A stretch of 64,000 nt of DNA. Origin: Strobilurus pachycystidiatus (lineage: Eukaryota; Basidiomycota; Agaricomycetes; Agaricales; Physalacriaceae). The notes under the pieces were generated by a model. The model was not told the origin of the DNA. It made no database searches and saw only the letters and a list, made by a program, of their open reading frames with translations. The stretch lies in NCBI GenBank assembly GCA_019915135.1, contig JAHLMK010000005.1, positions 930,001-994,000 on the forward strand, written 5' to 3'. The translations under genes and the position numbers were made by a program. This document shows, one piece after another, positions 1 to 11,640 of this stretch (within the stretch, counting starts at the first letter, position 1; every line of letters begins with the position of its first letter).

Positions 1-63
1 AAGTAAGTATATGCCGCCCACTCGAGCTCTGATACACATCCGATTAATTGTCTGGCGTGATGG

Positions 64-320
64 ATGGCGTGTACATTGCTGCGGTTGCGATGTGGAGAAG
101 AGGATAGCTGGAACGAACTTGGGGAAGAGATCATGGAGACAATGGCGCAAGTTGTGGTTGGGTCGTCAACCGCGATGAAGACTTCCGATTGTCCACCACT
201 CGGCAAAGGGTCTGTCGTTGTTATTGAGCTCGTTCGTATGCATATATGTCTGTCCGAGTCTTACACTGACGTTGACAAGATCATGAATCCATCCGAGGTT
301 TCATGTAAGTTACCGTTTTT
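64..320 (+). CDS. Possible exon of an unrecognised gene
   Basis: An open frame runs from an ATG at 64 and could end at a donor near 320 (TCAT then gtaagttac). An acceptor-like tttgaacag follows near 379. The predicted peptide is acidic at its start and matches no family I know. It may be part of a gene that begins outside the window, or chance. The 3' end of the neighbouring minus-strand gene lies at 791, so about 400 bp between them look non-coding. Confidence 0.2.
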
Positions 321-790
321 CCGTGCCGCCGCTTCGCAATTGAGACGCGCGCGCTCTCGTCACCTTTCAATTTGAACAGTTGCCGATAACTGCTTACGCA
401 TCTAGGTCGCCACAAGTTTGCCTTCGGCGTTAGCAGGACATGGTACGGGTCGCTGGAGTCCTAGGCGGGAGGTAGGGACCTTTGTACTATAATGCGCGCA
501 ATGTCAATTTGGCTAGCGCGGGCCACTGCCACCGGGAAACATGACGAAAATGGCGCGAAAAGAATCCTCAGGCCTATGATAAGATAGAGTCGCCTTGATT
601 GACATTGTTAGACTGCAGATTGTCCGGAAAATAGGGCTCATGTGAAGTAGACGGCACATAATGATACGACAAAAGTGAGACGCAAGATAGCACAACATAG
701 TATACCATCCTATGATACTATCCAAATGAGAGTCTTCATGGTTCCCACTCAGTCGACCGCATATCCTGAGTTCTCCGGTCAGGACAGTCA

Positions 791-2524
791 CTAGGGCACA
801 GAATGAAAACAAACCAAGATCTTCGAGCTCGATAACTGATGAATGGATGGTGAGCATCCGAGTCAACTTGCTTCCCAACTTGTGAATCCGCACCTGTGCA
901 TCCTGAAAAGTGTTCAAACACGGGAACTCCCATTGGGTTTCCCCCATTTTCCCGGCACGTTGGAGTTCCATGATCTCCTGGGCGATGTCGTGTACACGGA
1001 GCAGCGATTGGTGCAGCTTATGACTGATACGGTGCATTAGATCCATGAGGCTGGGGTGCGGATTGTTCCCTTCAAGAGATCTAGTAGTCAGCAGAGGAAC
1101 AAAGGTTTGGAACAAGCTGAACATACTGAGGATCTCGACCAATGATGTAGTCATTGACTGACCATCGACTCCCTCCCACGCTCTCTGGTTATCTTTACAC
1201 GAACTCAGCGATATCTGATGTCCATGTGAGCATCACAAAAAAAAGCGCTTGTCCCGCTCGTGAAACCCACCACAAGCGCCCCATCGTCAGCACTGCTAGT
1301 ACTAGGGGATTTACCACTACGGCACCAGCCATCGCAGACGTACATTGATGTGGGTGACTCGCAGCGAGGAATCTCAAAAAGTAACATATCGTCCCAGTCG
1401 GTCACCACTTCCGGCGGTTCATTAGGATTGCCGATTATCTTGGTACCAAGCCGACGCGTCTCTACGCGCGGCGGGCCCTCGAGCTGGTTGATGGTGGTCC
1501 TATGGGTGTGGATCGCGAGCGCGTCACGTCGGTAGTATTTATCCGAGTCCCTCCTGAGAGCGGGAGAAATCCATGGGACCACGACGGAATGACAATCAGC
1601 ATGCGGTAGGTCTATGCTCAGAAATAATGATTAGGGGGAATCATGGCCATCGAAAAAAAAACTTGGCAGTATGTACACACTTAGAAGAGTGGCAGAGTGG
1701 CAGGCATCGAATATCGCCTGACAGGACAGGAAAAGGTGAGATCCAGAGACTCGGAGGAGATCAGGCGGACTCGGACCATTAGTTGGCTTGCAGGGGGTAG
1801 GGTTTCGACGAGGGCATGTCTTAATTCCTGCGTGAGAATGAGCATGCCACGGGCGATATGCAAAGATAACCAAAAAGAACGCGTGACGCACCCACCAGGA
1901 AATATTCATCATCTCGTCGTCGCTCGCGTCCACAGGGATGAGACCTGGAGACAGCTGAGGGTTAGCAATTACATATACCGAGGTGTTACGCGCTATATTC
2001 CTTCTCATCGGCATCACCAGCTGATTCATCGACATGACCAGAGTCTGTGGGCGTTCAGGTAAGAGTTCCATCGAAGAAGTCACCGCACTGGCACTGAGTA
2101 CTGAGCCGCACAAAGGAAGAAGAACCGATCTCCACTCTGCACAAGGTTGCCAATCTCCCGGAGCTACATAAGCGTTGCTTTGTAAAAATCCGAGACGGTG
2201 ATGAGAACGCGCGGACGCACGATGTTGGCGCGGGTGGGCTGCATATTTGGTACCGCGCTTTTCCTGTCCGTCATGACCACGATGTTCTCGGGGGAGTAGT
2301 CGTACTCGTCTGTGGACGGGTGAGGGATGAGCCTACACGCGGGACTGAGGGAACGCCGCACCAATGAGCAGTCTCCTCATTACTCGTACATCACGATGGG
2401 GGCTCTTCAGGCGGCCGACCTCTTTGGCTGTACAAGCGGGCTGGGGGGGAGTCTCAAACCTTGCGGTATCGATATAGCGGATCCCGATGAGGAGTGCCTT
2501 TCTCTTGAGTTCGGGCGGGGACAT
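791..2524 (-). CDS. Metacaspase-like cysteine peptidase (caspase fold, C14 family)
   Basis: I read eleven exons on the minus strand: 2524-2362, 2309-2221, 2163-2112, 2044-1994, 1944-1892, 1827-1777, 1717-1681, 1611-1271, 1214-1127, 1069-894 and 835-791, giving about 381 residues. The start gives MSPPELKRKALLIGIRY, the typical first strand of the p20 domain. It is followed by PHRDVRVMRRLLI and YDYSPENIVVM. The catalytic His lies in YSGH (about residue 105) and the catalytic Cys in FDACHSATLL (about 159). The motifs VPWISPALRR and SSCKDNQRAWE further on are usual for agaricomycete metacaspases. The family cleaves after Arg/Lys and acts in stress, ageing and proteostasis. The exon 4/5 junction is weak: only a GC donor at 1993 keeps frame. 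No N-terminal prodomain is present, so this is a short form. The family call is firm; the exon 4 end is not. Confidence 0.8.
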
Positions 2525-4083
2525 AGGACTTAGAGGACGTAGTAGACAACTGTTGCTGATGTAGACCTAGACAAGTAGGAGATCATTAGCTCAGCGTGCT
2601 AGCCACAGGGAGCAGAGTTCGAGGCAGTATGGTCAGGTGCAGTCAGACCTGAGTCAGACGGGCCCGGTATGAGGACCGAAGTACTGAAGCTTCGACAGAG
2701 GAAAGCACGCGAGAGCATTGACCCGTGAGTGATTCCCTGCCTAGGCGTTGTGCATTAGTCCGGATCCGTAACCGAGCCCTGGCATCGGGCAGATTTTCCA
2801 TGGTTGATTGACTGACGTTCAAGTTGCATCCCGTACACAAAGGTACAGAGCTATCAAAGGATCTTCTATGTCAACGTTGATAGCCTCATCTTGTATCATC
2901 CAGCACTAAGCACTGGCAGAACAGCACGTTCCAGTTTCCGTGTTGTTCTTCACTTACTCTTCGATGCTCACATACATAACTTATCTACATCGGATGTTGG
3001 AATTGCTAGCACTTCAGAGCCTAAGCATGTCCGACACCATTCCTGCGAGAAACATGTACAGCGCCCATCGACTTTGACTGCGCGTAGAGGCTCTGACGCG
3101 CTTACTCTAGCTAATACACTACCGTGACCCTTCAGCGGGCTGGGGAGACTGATAAGACAACCGAGAACATAGAAAGAATGTCACGTCATCACGAAGACAC
3201 AAGCTTTCAGCCAAAAAACCGGGCCTTGGTATGTGTGAGGAACGACAACACATCACTCGCACCCTTCCTCGAAAGAAGACCCCCAACTCCTCTGTCGACG
3301 GGGCGACGAGTATAGGGTAGAGTGTGAAGGCAGCCCTGGTTGCTGATCCAGGTCCAGGAAGGAAGACCGCCCCTCCCTGCGAGGCGCATGGTGCGGCAAG
3401 GAGGGGCGTGTGGGGAGATGCCAGTTGCCCGAGGAAGTCGTCCCGTCCGTACTGTAAGGGCGCGGATAAGGGCGGTCATCCAATAGATTTTCAAGTTGCG
3501 CTCCGCCGCATTGGGGTTCGCCCGACGAGCGGGATCCGCGGACATGATGGAGACCAAGAACCAAGAACGGGTTCCCGCTCGCGCTGCTCTGTTTTTTTGA
3601 TGATGGCGAGAATTTTGAAGGAGATGTGTTGCAACGACGGATCTGCAATACTGTATGTAAGGCATAGACGAAGCTGGAGCCAAAGAGAAGAATGCGTCGG
3701 AACTTGGAAATAAGACCCGACCCGTGGATCCCAATTGAATTGAAACGAGGGACCGCATGCCGAAACGACAATGCAAGGAGGTCGTCCCATCTCATGCAGG
3801 CAGTCTGCAATCTCAACCGAAACCGCGAATCCCAGAGACTGAGACCCAATTCGTCAGTGTAGGTCCCAGCGCAAGCCAGAGCGCCAACCAAAACAAAACA
3901 AGTCGTCGTTGGTGGTTGTGGTGGTTGTGGTGGTCATGAAGGTGTGATTTGAAAGAGTATGTAAGTGATAAAATCTGATCGCCATCAAAACCCGATCGGG
4001 CTTTAGTACTTTTTCCTTTCTCCCCATCCCCATCCTCACCTCCTTCCTACCCTCCACCCACCCATCCCTCCCACACACAAAAA
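2525..4083. other. Gene-poor interval with microsatellite and pyrimidine-rich promoter tract
   Basis: I recognise no gene here. A short GGTTGT-type microsatellite lies at about 3908-3936. A C/T-rich tract at about 4010-4075, just before the NOG2 start, is the kind of sequence common in fungal core promoters. Overlapping open frames on the minus strand at 3207-3891 have no family motif. Confidence 0.4.
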
Positions 4084-6233
4084 ATGGCGCCCACAACCAA
4101 AAAGGCGCCCTCCAAAACCCGTTCCTCCTCCTCCTCCACCACGCCCACCCTCAAGCGAGTCAAAGGCGAAAACTTCTACAGAGATGCCAAGGCGGCGTCG
4201 CGGCTGAAGATGCTGAACGGCGGGAAGCCGGTAAGGGATGCGGACGGGAAGATCATCGAGGCGGCGGCGTTCCAGAAGGGCGAGGACGAGGCGAAGCCGG
4301 GGAGGGTGCAGCCTGATCGGAGGTGGTTCGGTGCGCAAAGTTTCTATTGAAGTTGAGGTTAAGAAGGGGAGGACTGATGATTTTGTGTGTTTTGCAGGCA
4401 ACACGCGGGTGATCTCGCAGACGGCGCTGGACCACTTCCGGACGAGCTTGGGCGCGAAGAAGGACGATCCGTATTCGGTGCTGTTGAGAAGGAATAAGCT
4501 GCCGATGGCGTTGTTGGACGATGGCGCGGGCGCGGGGCGGAAGGTGCGTTGCCTGTGCTCCCAATTCCAAATTCCAAACACTAAATCTAATCCTTATTCC
4601 ATTTTTTTAGAGAGCGCACATCGTGGAGACGGAGCCCTTCGCGGACACGTTTGGGCCTAAATCGCAGCGCAAGCGGCCGAGGATCGATGCGGGGAACTTT
4701 GAGGAGCTGGGCAAGCTGGGTGCTGCAGGGGCGGAGGAGGCGGATGAGGCGTCGCAGGCTATTGGTGTGTTGTGCATCGGAGTGTTTTCTTTGCTCATTC
4801 CATTTTTTCAGAACCACTGGCGCAATCTCTACAAGACCAGGAGGGGCCGACACATGCGGACTACAACGAGCCGATCTACGCCAAGGGCACGTCGAGGCGT
4901 ATCTACGGGGAGCTGTACAAGGTCATCGACTCGTCGGACGTCATCCTCCATATTCTGGACGCCCGCGACCCGCTGGGCACGCTCTGCGAGTCGGTGCTGG
5001 AATACATCAAGAAGGAAAAATCCCACAAACAGGTGGTGCTGATAATCAACAAATGCGACCTCGTCCCGAACTGGGTGACCGCACGGTACATCAAGCACCT
5101 CACGCCGCGCTACCCGACCATCGCGTTCCACGCCTCGCCGAACCACTCCTTCGGCAAGGGGTCGCTCATCCAGCTGTTAAGACAGTTCTCGCAGCTGCAC
5201 GCGGACAAGAAGCAGATCTCGGTCGGGTTCGTCGGGTACCCGAACGTGGGCAAGTCGAGCGTGATCAACACGCTCAAGGCGGGCAAGGTGTGCCGCGTCG
5301 CGCCCGTCCCCGGCGAGACGAAGGTGTGGCAGTACATCACGCTCACGAGGCGGATATACCTCATTGATTGCCCCGGGATCGTGCCGACGAGCGCGCACGA
5401 CAGCCAGACGGCGACGGTGCTGAAGGGCGTGGTGCGCGTGGAGGCGCTGCCGACGCCGTCGGAGCATATCCCGGCGTTGATGGAGCGCGTGAAGCCGGTG
5501 TATCTGTCGCGGACGTATGGCGTGCCGCTGCCGAATCCCGAGGACCCGACGGAGGCGTGGGCGCCGGAGGTGTTCCTGGACAAGCTGGCGCGGATGAAGG
5601 GGCGGCTGTTGAAGGGCGGCGAGCCGGCGCTGGATGGGGTTGCGAAGATCGTGCTGAGCGATTGGGTAAGGGGCCGGATCCCGTTCTTTGTGCCGCCGCC
5701 GGAGAGGACGGAGGAGCTGAATGTGGCGGAGGAGAAAGAGCGGAAGAGGAAGGGCAAGGGCAAGATGGTGGAGGTCGAGGAGAAGCAGGTGCCGGGGGTC
5801 AAGCAGAACTTGGGCTCGATCATGCAGAAGAACACGTTCGTGCCGGAGGATATCAGGGCGTTGGAGGTGGAGGATGTCGTTGAGGAGGAGGAGGCCCCGG
5901 CTGAGGAGGAGGCGGCTGATGAGGAGGAGGAGGCTGACGACGAGGAGGAAGAGCTGACGTGGGAGGACGTCTTTGAGGGGATCAAAGACACTAGCGTCGA
6001 GGCAGAAGCGGACGACGAGGACGAGTCCAAACCCAAAAACAAGGACGCTCGTGTCAAGACTAACAAGGTGTGTTTCTACCATCTAATTTCTTACTATGCT
6101 AAATTTTCTTCAGCGCAAGGCGACCAACTTTTACTCGAATGCGAACGTCAAGAACAAAAACAGGGAAAAAGCCGCGCTCTTACGGTCCTTACCCGTCGGC
6201 AAGAAAGTCGGGTCCAAGCCAAAGCGCAAGTAG
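4084..6233 (+). CDS. NOG2: Nucleolar GTP-binding protein 2 (60S ribosome assembly GTPase)
   Basis: Five exons (4084-4330, 4398-4543, 4611-4764, 4812-6067, 6114-6233) give 640 residues in unbroken frame. The GTPase is circularly permuted, as in the YlqF/Nog2 family: G4 NKCD (262-265) comes before G1 GYPNVGKSS (324-332) and G3 DCPGI (368-372). The N-terminal part has the NGP1NT-type sequence with [11 protein letters not shown] near the start. A long Glu/Asp-rich tract occupies about 515-585, and the tail is Lys/Arg-rich and ends [10 protein letters not shown], fitting a nucleolar protein. In yeast Nog2/Nug2 binds pre-60S particles and acts before nuclear export. The start is the first ATG after a pyrimidine-rich leader. 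It converges with the uL2m gene, whose stop lies only 44 bp downstream. Confidence 0.95.
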
Positions 6234-6276
6234 AGTAGAGTACTTTTTTATACATAGTCGCAATACACCGTATGTA

Positions 6277-7469
6277 CTATGCCTTCCCACCCCGTTTCTC
6301 CACACCTCTCGGCCTCTCCTTGATGACCCACATATTACCGCCCTTCTTGCCCGGCTTGCGCGTGCGCGTGCCCTGGGTGCCCCAGCCCCATATACTGACG
6401 GGATGCTTGTTACTCTTGCTCTTACCACGCCCGCCTCCGTGCGGGTGGTCCACGGCGTTCATCGCGACACCGCGCACCTCGGGCCGCCAGCCCATCCACC
6501 GCTTGCGCCCGGCTTTCCCGAGGACGCGGTGCTGCCAGAGCGGATTGGACACGCGCCCGACGGTGGCGCAGCACCCGGAGAGGATCCGCCGCACTTCGCC
6601 GGATTGGAGCTTGACGAGCGTGTATTTCCCGTTTTCCTACGCCAATCCCAGTCTAGTTAGTAGTAGTCGTTAACACACGAGTGGATGCCACGCACCTCCT
6701 GCGCCATAACCTGCGCGCTCCCGCCCGCGCTCCGCACCAAAATCCCCGGCCCGTCCGGTTTGAGCCCGATGCAATGCACAGTGATACCCGGCGGGATGAG
6801 GCGCAGCGGGAGGACGTTCCCGCTGCGCAGCGTCATGCTGCGGAACATGCCCAGCGCGAGCGAGCGCCGCGCCGCCTCCTCCTCCGTCGTCCCGCCCAGC
6901 CCGTCCCCGCCCTCCGTCAGCGCCTTCGACAGGTCCACGCCCTCCAAACCGCGCACGAACCCGTCCGGGACGCCCGCGCGGAAGGAGCGCACGGCGTCGC
7001 CTGCGCGCATGCCCTCCGTTGCCAGAATATACCCCCATGAATTGGAGTCGGCATTGGGAGCGGCGTCACCGCGCCGCTTGATGAGCGCGACGTGCGCGGA
7101 CCGCCCCGGGTCGTACTCCACCCTTACCACATCGCATTCACCCTCGTCCTCCCTCCTGAAATCCACGAGCCTTACGCGCTGGCGGTGTCCTCCACCGCGG
7201 TGTCTCACGGTGATGCGTCCTGTGTTGTTGCGTCCGCCGCCTTTGCGCTGTGCGACGGTGAGGGCGCGGACGGGGCGGCCGGTGTAGAGGTGCGGGGAGA
7301 CGATTTGCTTGAGGTGGCGCACGCCGGGGGTGAAGGGGTGGAAGGACTTGAGGAATTCGCCTGAGGCGGTGCTGGTTGGCGTGGCGGCGTCTTTGGCTTT
7401 CCGGGAGGCGGATTCGGTGGAGGCGAAGCGGATGGCGCGGGCGCGTAGGCCCGTGCGTATGGCGAACAT
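6277..7469 (-). CDS. RML2: Mitochondrial large-subunit ribosomal protein uL2m
   Basis: Two exons (7469-6696 and 6636-6277) give 377 residues. The N-terminus ([20 protein letters not shown]) is Arg-rich and hydroxylated with no acidic residue until the end, as expected of a mitochondrial presequence. The uL2 core follows: [15 protein letters not shown], then KLQSGEVR, and the C-terminal HPHGGGRGK loop, which lies near the peptidyl-transferase centre in all uL2 proteins. The single intron starts gtgcgt and carries a ctaac branch site. The start codon lies 89 bp from that of the divergent helicase gene. A truncated second copy is present at about 18.0-18.4 kb. Confidence 0.93.
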
Positions 7470-7558
7470 GCAATTTGGTCGCGTCCAAGGCTGGTGTAGG
7501 GATCCGGGTAGGTGATGTGCAAAAAATGAGCCCGGGGTTTGCCGTCGCTCTTTTGATC
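7470..7558. promoter_or_regulatory. Bidirectional promoter between uL2m and the MAK5-type helicase
   Basis: Only 89 bp separate the two divergent start codons, so the genes must share regulatory DNA. A related short spacer (18425-18501) lies between the truncated uL2m copy and the second helicase. Part of it is conserved (the stretch ending ctcttttgatc just before the helicase ATG) while the middle has diverged. Confidence 0.6.
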
Positions 7559-9498
7559 ATGTCCGTCAAGCGAAAATCTTCGACGACCACGGCGCTGCCC
7601 AAGGCGAAGCGGGCCAAGACAAAGGCGAGCCGGGTTAGGTCGACGTTTGATGCGCTGCCGTGGACGACTATCGATGCTACGACTATCCCTGGCGAGGATG
7701 GAATTGTTGAGTTGGAGGAGGTGGATGGGGTGGAGGTTGTTTATCAGGATGGGGTGCCGACGTTCCATGTGCGTAATTTTATCTATTGTCGCTATGTACT
7801 CATTGTTTGCAGGTAAAAGAAGCTACGACGTCAGCGCCGCAACCCACGACGACGACGGCGGCCCCGACTACGCTCCCACCACTACCCGACCCATCACCCT
7901 CAATGTCCGCATGGACCAAGCTCGGTCTGCACGCCCATCTCATCCCCTCCCTCCCCTCATCCACACCCACCCCCATCCAACACTCCGTGCTCCCGCTCTG
8001 CCTCTCGCCCACACCCCCATCCTCGATCCTCGCAACAGCAGCGACCGGCTCTGGCAAGACGCTCGCGTACGCGCTCCCGATCCTGCACAGTCTCCTCACC
8101 AATCCACCGCCGTCGTACACGCCGCAGGCGCTGATCCTGCTCCCGACGCGCGAGCTCGCGATGCAGGTCGTCGAGCACATTGCTCGCGCGCTGGTGCACG
8201 TCAACACGGCGGGTAAGCCGCCGGTTATCAGCGTTACGCATATAGTTGGCGGGTTGTCGGCGCAAAAGCAGGCACGCGTGATTGCGCGGGGCGTGCATAT
8301 CGTGGTAGCGACGCCTGGTCGGCTCTGGGATGTCTTGGAGTCGAATTCGGGCTTGCAGTTGAGCAAGCTGCGGTATCTGGTGCTTGACGAAGCGGATCGG
8401 CTCGTCCAGCCGGGGAGTTTCAGCGAGCTGGAGAAGATCCTGGGCGTGGTGCAGGAGACGGCGTCGACATTTGTGTTTTCGGCGACGATGTCCGCGGCGT
8501 GGCTGCGCAGGACCAAGTCGAGATCCAAAAGACGCGTTGACGACGATCTGAACCTGGCCGAGCTCCTTCCGGGGTTCGAGCCGGTGGTGATCAACATCCA
8601 GGACAAGGAGCCTGCCTCCCAGCTTCCCCCCACGCTTCTCTCGCTGACGCTCCCCGTGCTCCCCGCCACGCGCGACCTCACGCTGTACACGCTCCTCCTC
8701 CTGCACCCGCTCCCGACGATCATCTTCCTCCCCTCCGTCTCGCACATCCGGCGGCTCCTCCCCCTCCTCACCCTCCTCCTCCCCGCGCGCGCCGTCCTCC
8801 CGCTGCACAGCCAGCTCCCGCAGTCCACGCGCCTCAGCAGCATCGACAAGTTCAAGTCCTCCTCGGCGTCCCCCGTCCTCCTAAGCACGGACCTCTCCTC
8901 GCGCGGACTCGACCTCCCGACGTGCGCGCTCGTCATCTCCTACACCCCCGCCCCCGCGCCCGCCACGCACCTCCACCGCCTCGGCCGCACCGCGCGCGCC
9001 GGCCGCCCCGGCACCGCCCTCACGCTCGTCTCCCCGCAGGAATCCGCCGCTGCCACCGCCATCTGGCGGGTGTTCGGCGAGCCGGAAAGGTATGAGGATG
9101 CAAGGCTGGGGGGGCTGGTGGAGAAGGTGCGGGAAAGGGTGAGGGTGGCGAAGGAGATTGAGGAGAGGGAGCATAGGGGGAGGAGGGAAAGGCATGATGG
9201 GAAGTGGATGCGGGAGGCGGCGGAGGTGCTTGGCGTGGATTGGGATGAGGGGGAGGAAGGGGAGGGGGGGAAGGGGAAGGATAGGGAGTTGGAGAAGATG
9301 AAGAAGAGGTTGGGGGCGATGCTGAAGAAGCCGTTGGTCCCGAGGGGGGTGAGCACGAGGTACCCGACTGCGGCGATGGCGAGGGATGTGTTGGAGGGCA
9401 GGGCGGTGGATGGTGTTGTTGGCGTTACGAAGAGCGCGTTTCCGACCGTTGGGAAGGAGGAGGAGGAGGAGGAGTGGGGTGGGATTAGTACCTTGTAG
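7559..9498 (+). CDS. MAK5: DEAD-box ATP-dependent RNA helicase, MAK5/DDX24 type (copy 1)
   Basis: Two exons (7559-7768 and 7813-9498) give 631 residues. Helicase motifs appear in order: TPTPIQ (Q motif, about 121-126), ATGSGKT (147-153), PTREL (181-185), TPGR (238-241), DEAD (262-265), SAT (293-295), STDLSSRGLD and HRLGRTARAGR. TPGRLWD and LDEADRLVQPGSFSELEKI are the versions seen in the MAK5/DDX24 group, which acts in 60S ribosome maturation in the nucleolus. An N-terminal stretch ending GVEVVYQDGVPTFH precedes the core. The C-terminal tail is rich in Glu/Lys. Family is certain; the MAK5 assignment is likely. A nearly identical copy lies at 18502-20438. Confidence 0.9.
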
Positions 9499-10929
9499 TC
9501 TACTGGAATGATATGCAGTTTGAGTGAAATCAATCGTGTGAGTGAATAACGACGTCCGCCTCAGTGGCTGTGCATGAAATCAGCCCAGCATTACTTTACT
9601 CACACTTCCATGGCCCCACTGCCGTTCCACTGCTGAACAGACATCGGGAACCCTACTTTCGAACCCATATTATACACCTGTGAGCAAGATCCCCACCATC
9701 CAAGGTGATCTCAACTTGCTCAAAACCTCACTGACCCCCACCCTCTGATGCTCTCTTTTGCAGCGCGTATATCTCAGCAATGTCAACGTCCCTCGGCTCC
9801 TTCAAGAAACAGGAATTGTAGGTTGAACCGAGTACTTGCTTTGACGGCACTCGGATGGCAGCCCAAGCTCACACAGCCAACAGAAACAGCGGCACAAAAC
9901 AACATGTATTTCCCAAAACCACCCAAGTCAACATGGATTCTAGCTACAAACCGGCAGCTTGCGCCCGGCCGGTCGGGCCCCAAAGAGCAAAAAGGATAGG
10001 TGGCACCGTACTACGCGGTGCCACCATTCTCCCTCTTTGCTCTCGCCTGCAGCAAGCTGGCAGGTCTTTGTCGAAGGTCGATGCATGGCCGACCGCGCAC
10101 CGCACTCGTTCGAGGGGGACGTCTTGGCACGGGACCGTCCACTCCACACCGCACTGCGCCTGACATTCTCGATTCAGGAACACGGTCGTGGGTTTCTGGT
10201 GCATGCCCGTTTGGGAGATGGGGGATGCGCTGGTGGGTTATATACTGCTGGTGAGTGGCGGTGCCCGCAATCCTTGTTGATGGTCACGGGCTCTTGGCTG
10301 ACTCTTGGCGCCGGACATGCGCCACACTCACTTTCCGGGATCTTGTCCGTTTGACTTCTACCTTGCCGGGTCTTGAAGCGCTCGCTCGGAGCTCTCTATT
10401 CATATATACAACGTGGTACTTGAGCCAACAACTACGTTCAAGACAAGCCAGGTAACTTTGAGCTATTTCCCTACCCTGATGCGACGCAACCGTGCGCGTA
10501 CCTTACTATTTCAGGATCAAAAGTGAATTCACTTTTGAGCTTGAATAGAAAGGCAAATTTATCTTAATGTTGGGTGTCATTTGACGCAAAATTCAAGCCA
10601 GAACAAGGCTCAGAAGACGGGATAGAGCTTAGACGAGAACTGCAGTGAGAATCTGAGTTGCGAGTGGCGGGCAGGGTCTTGCCAAGGCCTTGAATATAGC
10701 CGGAATTGACTCAAGATAGCTGGAAATGGTTACGTTGGAGTCTACCGTATTGCCTGATTCATACTTCCTTCTTGCCATCACTCCCGCCACTTTAGGACAA
10801 CGACGGACAAGCTCAATTCATAGGTATGCTCGCAGCGCCACACTCACGGTGCATGGAACAGGTTGTGTGAGCCAAGTGCGCTTGGAACGACATCAAATTG
10901 ATGCAAAGACGAGGACAGAAAGGTCACCG
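9499..10929. other. Non-coding interval with an imperfect hairpin
   Basis: No convincing gene. The clearest structure is an inverted repeat at 9984-10043: a perfect inner stem (9999-10008 with 10016-10025, ggtggcaccg / cggtgccacc) is extended by imperfect arms (agagcaaaaagga / tccctctttgctct). Sequence similarity with the second helicase block stops at the helicase stop codon, so this interval is not part of the duplication. Confidence 0.45.
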
Positions 10930-10959
10930 TGAGTACTCTTGACCCAAACATCCAGAGCA

Positions 10960-11640
10960 CCCTCTCATTCCATTCGCAGACTCGTCGGCAGCCAGCCGAC
11001 CACGCGGTCCTTTCTGTCCCTAAGAGTGACGTGCCTCGCCGGCGGGCGTCTGAGTTTTGGAAAAAAGTGAGTTTTTCGTCGCATTTTCGCCTCCATTTTG
11101 ACCTCCACCGAAAACAGTTACTGAAATTTCGCCGTTGGTTTGAAGGTCTGCGAAAGCTAGTCAGGGTCGCATTGTTATGGTGCGCGTTGGAACGCCGGCG
11201 ACGAGGCGGTTCAAATGCGCTATATCAGAGGGCGCGGAACGCAGGCGCGGAGAAACGGGACTCTGGTACGTGGTTGGTGACAGCTCATATTCATTTTCTG
11301 ATCAGTGCATGTCAGTACAGTGCACTACGGACACGGCGGAACGTACAAAACACTGAGACGGTCGAACGGCGGCTTCGCCGCCTCCCGCTCATTCCATTCG
11401 CAAACTCGTCAGCACACAGCTGACCACGAGGTTCATTCTGACGCTCAGCGCGACGTGCCTCGCCGGCGGGCGTTTGGGTTTTGGAAAAAGCTGAGTTTCT
11501 CACTGCAATTTCGCCGTCCAATTAGCCTCAGATTCAAAACAGTTTCCGCAATTTCGGCGTCGATTTCGACCTCACCGAGAACTAGTCAGGGTCGCAACAA
11601 TATCGTGCGCAATGGAACGCCCGCGGCGGCACCGTTCGGA
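10960..11640. repeat. Two diverged direct repeats of about 250 bp
   Basis: Segments at about 10960-11220 and 11388-11640 share the same order of blocks: ctcattccattcgca, then cgtgcctcgccggcgggcg, then ttttggaaaaa with gagttt, then a g-tcagggtcgca block and a cgttggaacgc-like block. They are clearly diverged copies about 430 bp apart. I see no protein conserved between them. Confidence 0.6.

Noticed and set aside
3207..3891. Overlapping minus-strand frames of 189 and 212 aa upstream of NOG2
   Set aside because: The two frames overlap and neither has a family motif. NAAERNLKIYW looked protein-like, but no consistent gene could be built.
5110..6066. Long open frame (318 aa) on the minus strand
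   Set aside because: It is antisense to NOG2, and its Ser/Thr-rich sequence is the mirror of GC-rich codons and the acidic tract.
7800..8936. Open frame of 378 aa on the minus strand
   Set aside because: It is antisense to the helicase, a product of GC-rich codons. A matching shadow occurs behind copy 2 (19004-19825 and 19068-20492).
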